Origin: Terriglobia bacterium
GTDB taxonomy: Bacteria; Acidobacteriota; Terriglobia; UBA7540
Direction: 5' to 3'
DNA: 9,637 nt
Assembly (NCBI GenBank): GCA_030040515.1
Contig: JASHTO010000479.1
Span: forward strand, 1 to 9,637
Part shown: positions 7,128-9,637 of the stretch, piece by piece
How positions within the stretch are numbered: the stretch's first letter is position 1
Layout: every line of letters begins with the position of its first letter
The notes under the pieces: model-generated
What the model was told of the DNA's origin: nothing
Seen by the model: the letters and a program-made list of their open reading frames with translations, nothing else
Databases searched by the model: none
Position numbers and translations under genes: made by a program

Positions 7128-7235
7128 CTAAGCTGCAATTATGTGCGATGCCAGGAATGCCCGGCAGCCTGCGAGCGCGCACAGCAATGCCGGCAGGAAC
7201 ACCGGGATCGTGGCGCCTATGCGCCTCGTCAGCAT
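7128..7235 (-). CDS. short ORF with lipobox-like signal, upstream of the sulfatase relic
   Basis: A 35-codon frame begins with ATG at 7235 behind a good ribosome binding site (AAAGGA ending four bases before the ATG) and ends with TAG at 7128, eleven bases before the sulfatase TTG start. The product starts MLTRRIGATIPVFLPALLCA and continues L-A-G-C, resembling a signal peptide with a lipobox (Cys24). It could be a tiny lipoprotein or leader peptide translationally coupled to the sulfatase, or the broken start of a longer gene in another frame. No homology is recognised. The ribosome binding site and spacing support translation, but the length makes chance possible. Confidence 0.35.
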   Translation of the reverse strand: MLTRRIGATIPVFLPALLCALAGCRAFLASHIIAA

Positions 7236-7309
7236 TTTATCCTTTCACATTCAACCTGAATAACTTACAAAGTTTGCCAGCGAAAAAGGTTCGTTGCGGC
7301 CCTATTTCG

Positions 7310-7429
7310 GTGGTACAGATGGGAATCTGAGTGTAGGGGCGCCCCTTGCGGGTGCCCTGCCTGATATCGCTGGGCCGAAGGGCAGGGGCAGGGACAAGCC
7401 CTGCCCCGACGAAATTAAAACTGTACCAC
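7310..7429. repeat. nested inverted-repeat element, MITE-like
   Basis: The outer arms GTGGTACAG (7310-7318) and CTGTACCAC (7421-7429) are perfect inverted copies 120 bases end to end. A second pair lies inside, GTAGGGGC (7333-7340) against GCCCCGAC (7403-7410), matching at seven of eight positions. Within the right half is a perfect hairpin (7385-7407) with a 9-bp stem GGGGCAGGG/CCCTGCCCC and a 5-base loop. It encodes nothing. The organisation suggests a small non-autonomous repeat. No flanking target duplication was identified. Confidence 0.65.
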
Positions 7430-7453
7430 TACCAACAGGCGCAATTTCCCTTC

Positions 7454-7483
7454 TTGACACCAAGTGATCGACTCCGGTATTCA
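7454..7483 (+). promoter_or_regulatory. candidate sigma70 promoter of the GH28-like gene
   Basis: A perfect TTGACA (7454-7459) is followed after 18 bases by TATTCA (7478-7483), which matches the -10 consensus at three positions. Transcription would start near 7490, leaving a leader of about 75 bases that includes the AAGGAG ribosome binding site at 7551-7556. The -35 box is strong, the -10 weak and the spacing one base long. Confidence 0.45.
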
Positions 7484-7563
7484 AGGACATGCCCGCCGAG
7501 GCAGGACTGCAATCATGCCCGAATTCGTTCATGGCTCTCAAGATGCAGCTAAGGAGTTCATCG

Positions 7564-9231
7564 ATGGGAAGAAACAATTTCGGGAAAGTGTTTGGGGGAG
7601 TTGTCTTGATAATGTATTTTGCCGCAGGTTCCTCTCTCTTCGCCGCCGGCACGGCCACATTCAATGTAAAAGACTACGGCGCAACGGGAGCAAGGGCTGA
7701 CAACGCCACAGGCGCCATTCAAAAAGCCATCGACGCCTGTGCCCAGGCAGGCGGCGGGATGGTTTATCTGCCACCGGGAGAGTACACGTCCGGCACGTTG
7801 CACTTGCGCAGCCATGTGCGGTTTCACATTGAAGGCGGCGCCACGCTTTACGCCTCCAAGGACATGAGTTTGTTCGGCGGCCAGGAGGTCGCCTCCAAAA
7901 CCGCTTTGCTTTTCGCCGATCACGTCGAAGACGTAACTCTGGAAGGGCGCGGCACCGTGGATGGCCAGGGCGGCTACATTTGGAAAGAGGACGATTTGGA
8001 CGACGTCTTTGTGCGTCCCGCGAAAGACCTGATGCGTTCCCTTGGAAAATCGCTGCTGCGGTCGTTCCCGGAAGGTTATCCCGATCGGAAGATTTATCCC
8101 CACCTGGTCTGGATGGGGGACTCGACCGACATCCGCATCACTGGGCTTTCCTTTATCAACTCTCCTACGTGGACCATGGGTTTTCACGCCGTGGAGCGCA
8201 TGGTGATCGACGGAATCTATTGTTACACCAAGCCCAACGACGCGGTGTGGGCCGACGGTATCGATATGGACGGCTGCCGCGATGTACACATCTCCAACAG
8301 CAGCATTACCACTGCCGATGATTGCCTGGTGTTCATTTCCGGAGAGTTCTGGGGCCCGGCCCGCACGTGCGAGAATATTACGGTCACCAATTGTCGCCTG
8401 ACATCCTCGGCGAACGCCGTCAAATTCAGCGAAGGCAACATGAAAGGAGTTCAGCACGTCACCATCGATAATTGCGTCATCAACGATGGCAGCTCGGGAT
8501 TCTCGTTCGCCGCCTCCGACGGCGGCTTCGTGAGGGACGTGGTGATTTCGAACATCACGCAGAACTCCAGGCGCTTCGATTGGTTCTGGGGGCAGGGCGG
8601 ATTCATGGGCATGACGCTGAAAACCTCGGCTGAGTATCACGGCAAACCCGTTTCGAAAGATGATCCCGCGCCCGGCTCGATCCAAAACATTCTGATCCGG
8701 AACATCATCGTTCACGCCAAAGGGCGCGCCCACATTGATGGCCATCCCAACAGTTGGATCGACGGACTTACCATGGAGAACATCAAGTTTTTCATCGGTA
8801 CGGACCCCACGGCGCCTTTTGACTGGACCACCAATGCCATGCAGTTTCACTGGGTAAAGAACTTGAAGTTAAAGGATGTTGAAGTCCATTGGGAAGAACC
8901 CGCGGCGGAGAAATGGACAAGCGCCCTTTATGTGGAAGATGCCAAGGGAGTGGAGATCGACGGATTCAGCGGGCGCCAGGCTTACGTGGGCCGCGACGTG
9001 CCGGCCATCGCGCTGAAGAACGTAAGCGACGTGATGATTCGCGACTCCAAAGCGCCGGAGGGAACGGCAACCTTCCTGAAACTGAGTGGACCCGACACGC
9101 ACGACATCAGTCTGTTCGGGAACGACCTGCGAAAGGCCAAGGTTGCCATTCAACTCGACCCCGAGGTCGAGAAATCGGCACTTCAGACACTAGACAATTT
9201 CATGCCCACGCCAGTCGCGTCCGAGAAGTAA
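7564..9231 (+). CDS. secreted GH28-like (polygalacturonase-type) right-handed beta-helix protein
   Basis: A complete 555-residue protein. Residues 1-28 form a signal peptide (hydrophobic V-V-L-I-M-Y-F-A-A-G, then A-A). Residues 31-75 (F-N-V-K-D-Y-G-A-T-G, A-I-Q-K-A-I-D-A-C, V-Y-L-P-P-G-E-Y) are the pectate-lyase-3/GH28 opening, followed by beta-helix coils to about 535. The acid cluster of GH28 is present: Asp231 in W-A-D-G-I-D-M-D (canonical N-T-D) and Asp252-Asp253 in A-D-D-C. At the canonical G-H-G position there is S-A-N-A-V-K-F (283-285), and the R-I-K position reads T-L-K (351-353), so the catalytic-site His and Arg are replaced. Canonical GH28 hydrolyses polygalacturonan or rhamnogalacturonan; this variant may act on a different uronate- or galactose-type bond. 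ATG 7564 is chosen because AAGGAG (7551-7556) lies seven bases upstream and the signal peptide follows. The gene ends 16 bases before the tRNA-Ser 3' end, on the opposite strand. Confidence 0.85.
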   Translation: MGRNNFGKVFGGVVLIMYFAAGSSLFAAGTATFNVKDYGATGARADNATGAIQKAIDACAQAGGGMVYLPPGEYTSGTLHLRSHVRFHIEGGATLYASKDMSLFGGQEVASKTALLFADHVEDVTLEGRGTVDGQGGYIWKEDDLDDVFVRPAKDLMRSLGKSLLRSFPEGYPDRKIYPHLVWMGDSTDIRITGLSFINSPTWTMGFHAVERMVIDGIYCYTKPNDAVWADGIDMDGCRDVHISNSSITTADDCLVFISGEFWGPARTCENITVTNCRLTSSANAVKFSEGNMKGVQHVTIDNCVINDGSSGFSFAASDGGFVRDVVISNITQNSRRFDWFWGQGGFMGMTLKTSAEYHGKPVSKDDPAPGSIQNILIRNIIVHAKGRAHIDGHPNSWIDGLTMENIKFFIGTDPTAPFDWTTNAMQFHWVKNLKLKDVEVHWEEPAAEKWTSALYVEDAKGVEIDGFSGRQAYVGRDVPAIALKNVSDVMIRDSKAPEGTATFLKLSGPDTHDISLFGNDLRKAKVAIQLDPEVEKSALQTLDNFMPTPVASEK

Positions 9232-9247
9232 TTGAATTTGTGAAGTC

Positions 9248-9341
<94 letters not shown>

Positions 9342-9476
9342 GCGATGCGGCGGGTGAAGAGTGAGTGACTGGACCCTTCAACCCTCGGATTCCCGTTCAG
9401 TGTACTCGAAATTCCGGCGATCTGCCAGAGCCAAACTTCGCTTTGTTCGCGCCTATGTTGCTTAAACCCGCTGGCA

Positions 9477-9494
9477 CCCGGACAAAGCTCCGGG
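9477..9494 (-). other. short perfect hairpin between the tRNA-Ser gene and the partial gene
   Basis: CCCGGA (9477-9482) and TCCGGG (9489-9494) form a perfect 6-bp stem with a 6-base loop, about 20 bases beyond the stop of the partial minus-strand gene. It could weakly end that transcript, but no T-run follows on the minus strand, so it is not a canonical intrinsic terminator. The rest of 9342-9515 should hold the tRNA promoter; no strong -35/-10 pair was found. Confidence 0.3.
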
Positions 9495-9515
9495 CTGGAA
9501 AGCGGGAGAGCCATC

Positions 9516-9637
9516 TCAGAGCGTCTTTCCCGTCACGCTTCCCAGAAGCGTCTCAGCCAGTGGATGGCTGATATAAACGTTGAAATCGGAAGCATTTTTC
9601 AAGGCAAAAGCGGAAGCCCCTCGGCGCGCTGAGCCTT
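9516..9637 (-). CDS. 3' end of an unidentified gene (runs off the right edge)
   Basis: One minus-strand frame stays open from the right edge for 39 codons to a TGA at 9516-9518; the other two minus frames stop sooner. The predicted tail reads ...A-F-A-L-K-N-A-S-D-F-N-V-Y-I-S-H-P-L-A-E-T-L-L-G-S, then V-T-G-K-T-L. The composition looks protein-like, with mixed hydrophobic and charged residues and no low complexity. No family is recognised. It reads in the same direction as the tRNA-Ser, about 175 bases upstream of it. Support is only the open frame and its composition. Confidence 0.4.
   Translation of the reverse strand, partial: GSARRGASAFALKNASDFNVYISHPLAETLLGSVTGKTL

Larger units (their letters stand above)
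7236..7563. other. intergenic region before the GH28-like gene
   Basis: About 330 bases with no credible gene. It would hold the minus-strand promoter for the short ORF and sulfatase relic (no clear -35/-10 pair found). It also holds a nested inverted-repeat element (7310-7429), then a plus-strand TTGACA box and the leader of the GH28-like gene. An in-frame ATG at 7489 opens 25 codons upstream of the preferred GH28 start, but these have no signal-peptide or family character. Confidence 0.5.

Noticed and set aside
7489..7563. Upstream in-frame ATG giving the GH28-like protein 25 more residues.
   Set aside because: The extra residues are not signal-like and have no good ribosome binding site, while the ATG at 7564 follows AAGGAG by seven bases and begins a signal peptide.
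7558..8850. A 430-codon open frame on the minus strand.
   Set aside because: Antisense to the GH28-like gene, with no ribosome binding site or recognisable motif. The long opening reflects codon bias of the sense gene.
9365..9571. A 68-codon plus-strand ORF near the right edge.
   Set aside because: No ribosome binding site, Pro/Arg/Ser-rich composition, and it conflicts with the more protein-like minus-strand frame at 9516-9637.

Overview
The window is a GC-rich piece of a bacterial chromosome carrying exported carbohydrate-active enzymes between insertion-sequence debris. The taxon cannot be proven from sequence alone. Large secreted GH106-type rhamnosidases, a Uma2-family protein, twin-arginine sulfatases and GC-rich intergenic inverted repeats of the kind seen here are common in soil Acidobacteriota and related phyla, so that is my best guess (inference).

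Layout from left to right. (1) 1-129, minus: 5' end of an IS1595-type transposase gene, running off the left edge, with a near-consensus sigma70 promoter and a strong ribosome binding site. (2) 256-789, minus: a Uma2-family PD-(D/E)xK protein. (3) 840-4157, minus: a complete 1105-residue secreted GH106-type alpha-L-rhamnosidase with a discoidin-like insert. (4) 4158-4607: a divergent, non-coding control region. (5) 4608-6440, plus: a secreted six-hairpin (alpha/alpha)6 glycosidase of unclear family. (6) 6442-6539: an inverted repeat. (7) 6594-7116, minus: two gene relics joined end to end, the 3' part of an IS630 transposase and the first 84 codons of a Tat-exported sulfatase, which stops just after its C-C-P-A-R formylglycine motif. 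A 35-codon ORF with a lipobox-like motif lies just upstream of the sulfatase relic. (8) 7310-7429: a second nested inverted repeat. (9) 7564-9231, plus: a secreted GH28-like right-handed beta-helix enzyme with altered GHG and RIK motifs. (10) 9248-9341, minus: tRNA-Ser(GCU) with encoded CCA. (11) 9516-9637, minus: 3' end of an unidentified gene.

Functional reading: the GH106 enzyme, the six-hairpin glycosidase, the GH28-like protein and the sulfatase relic fit exported breakdown of a rhamnose- and uronate-containing, possibly sulfated polysaccharide (pectin/rhamnogalacturonan-like or ulvan-like). The two large glycosidases are divergently transcribed from a shared 450-bp region. No transporter, TonB receptor or regulator is visible, so this is a small enzyme cluster or part of a larger locus. 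The IS1595 end on the left and the IS630 scar in the middle show that it has been rearranged. I saw no CRISPR array, defence system or clearly unprecedented system; the most unusual items are the variant GH28-like active site, the unassigned six-hairpin enzyme and the sulfatase/IS630 junction.
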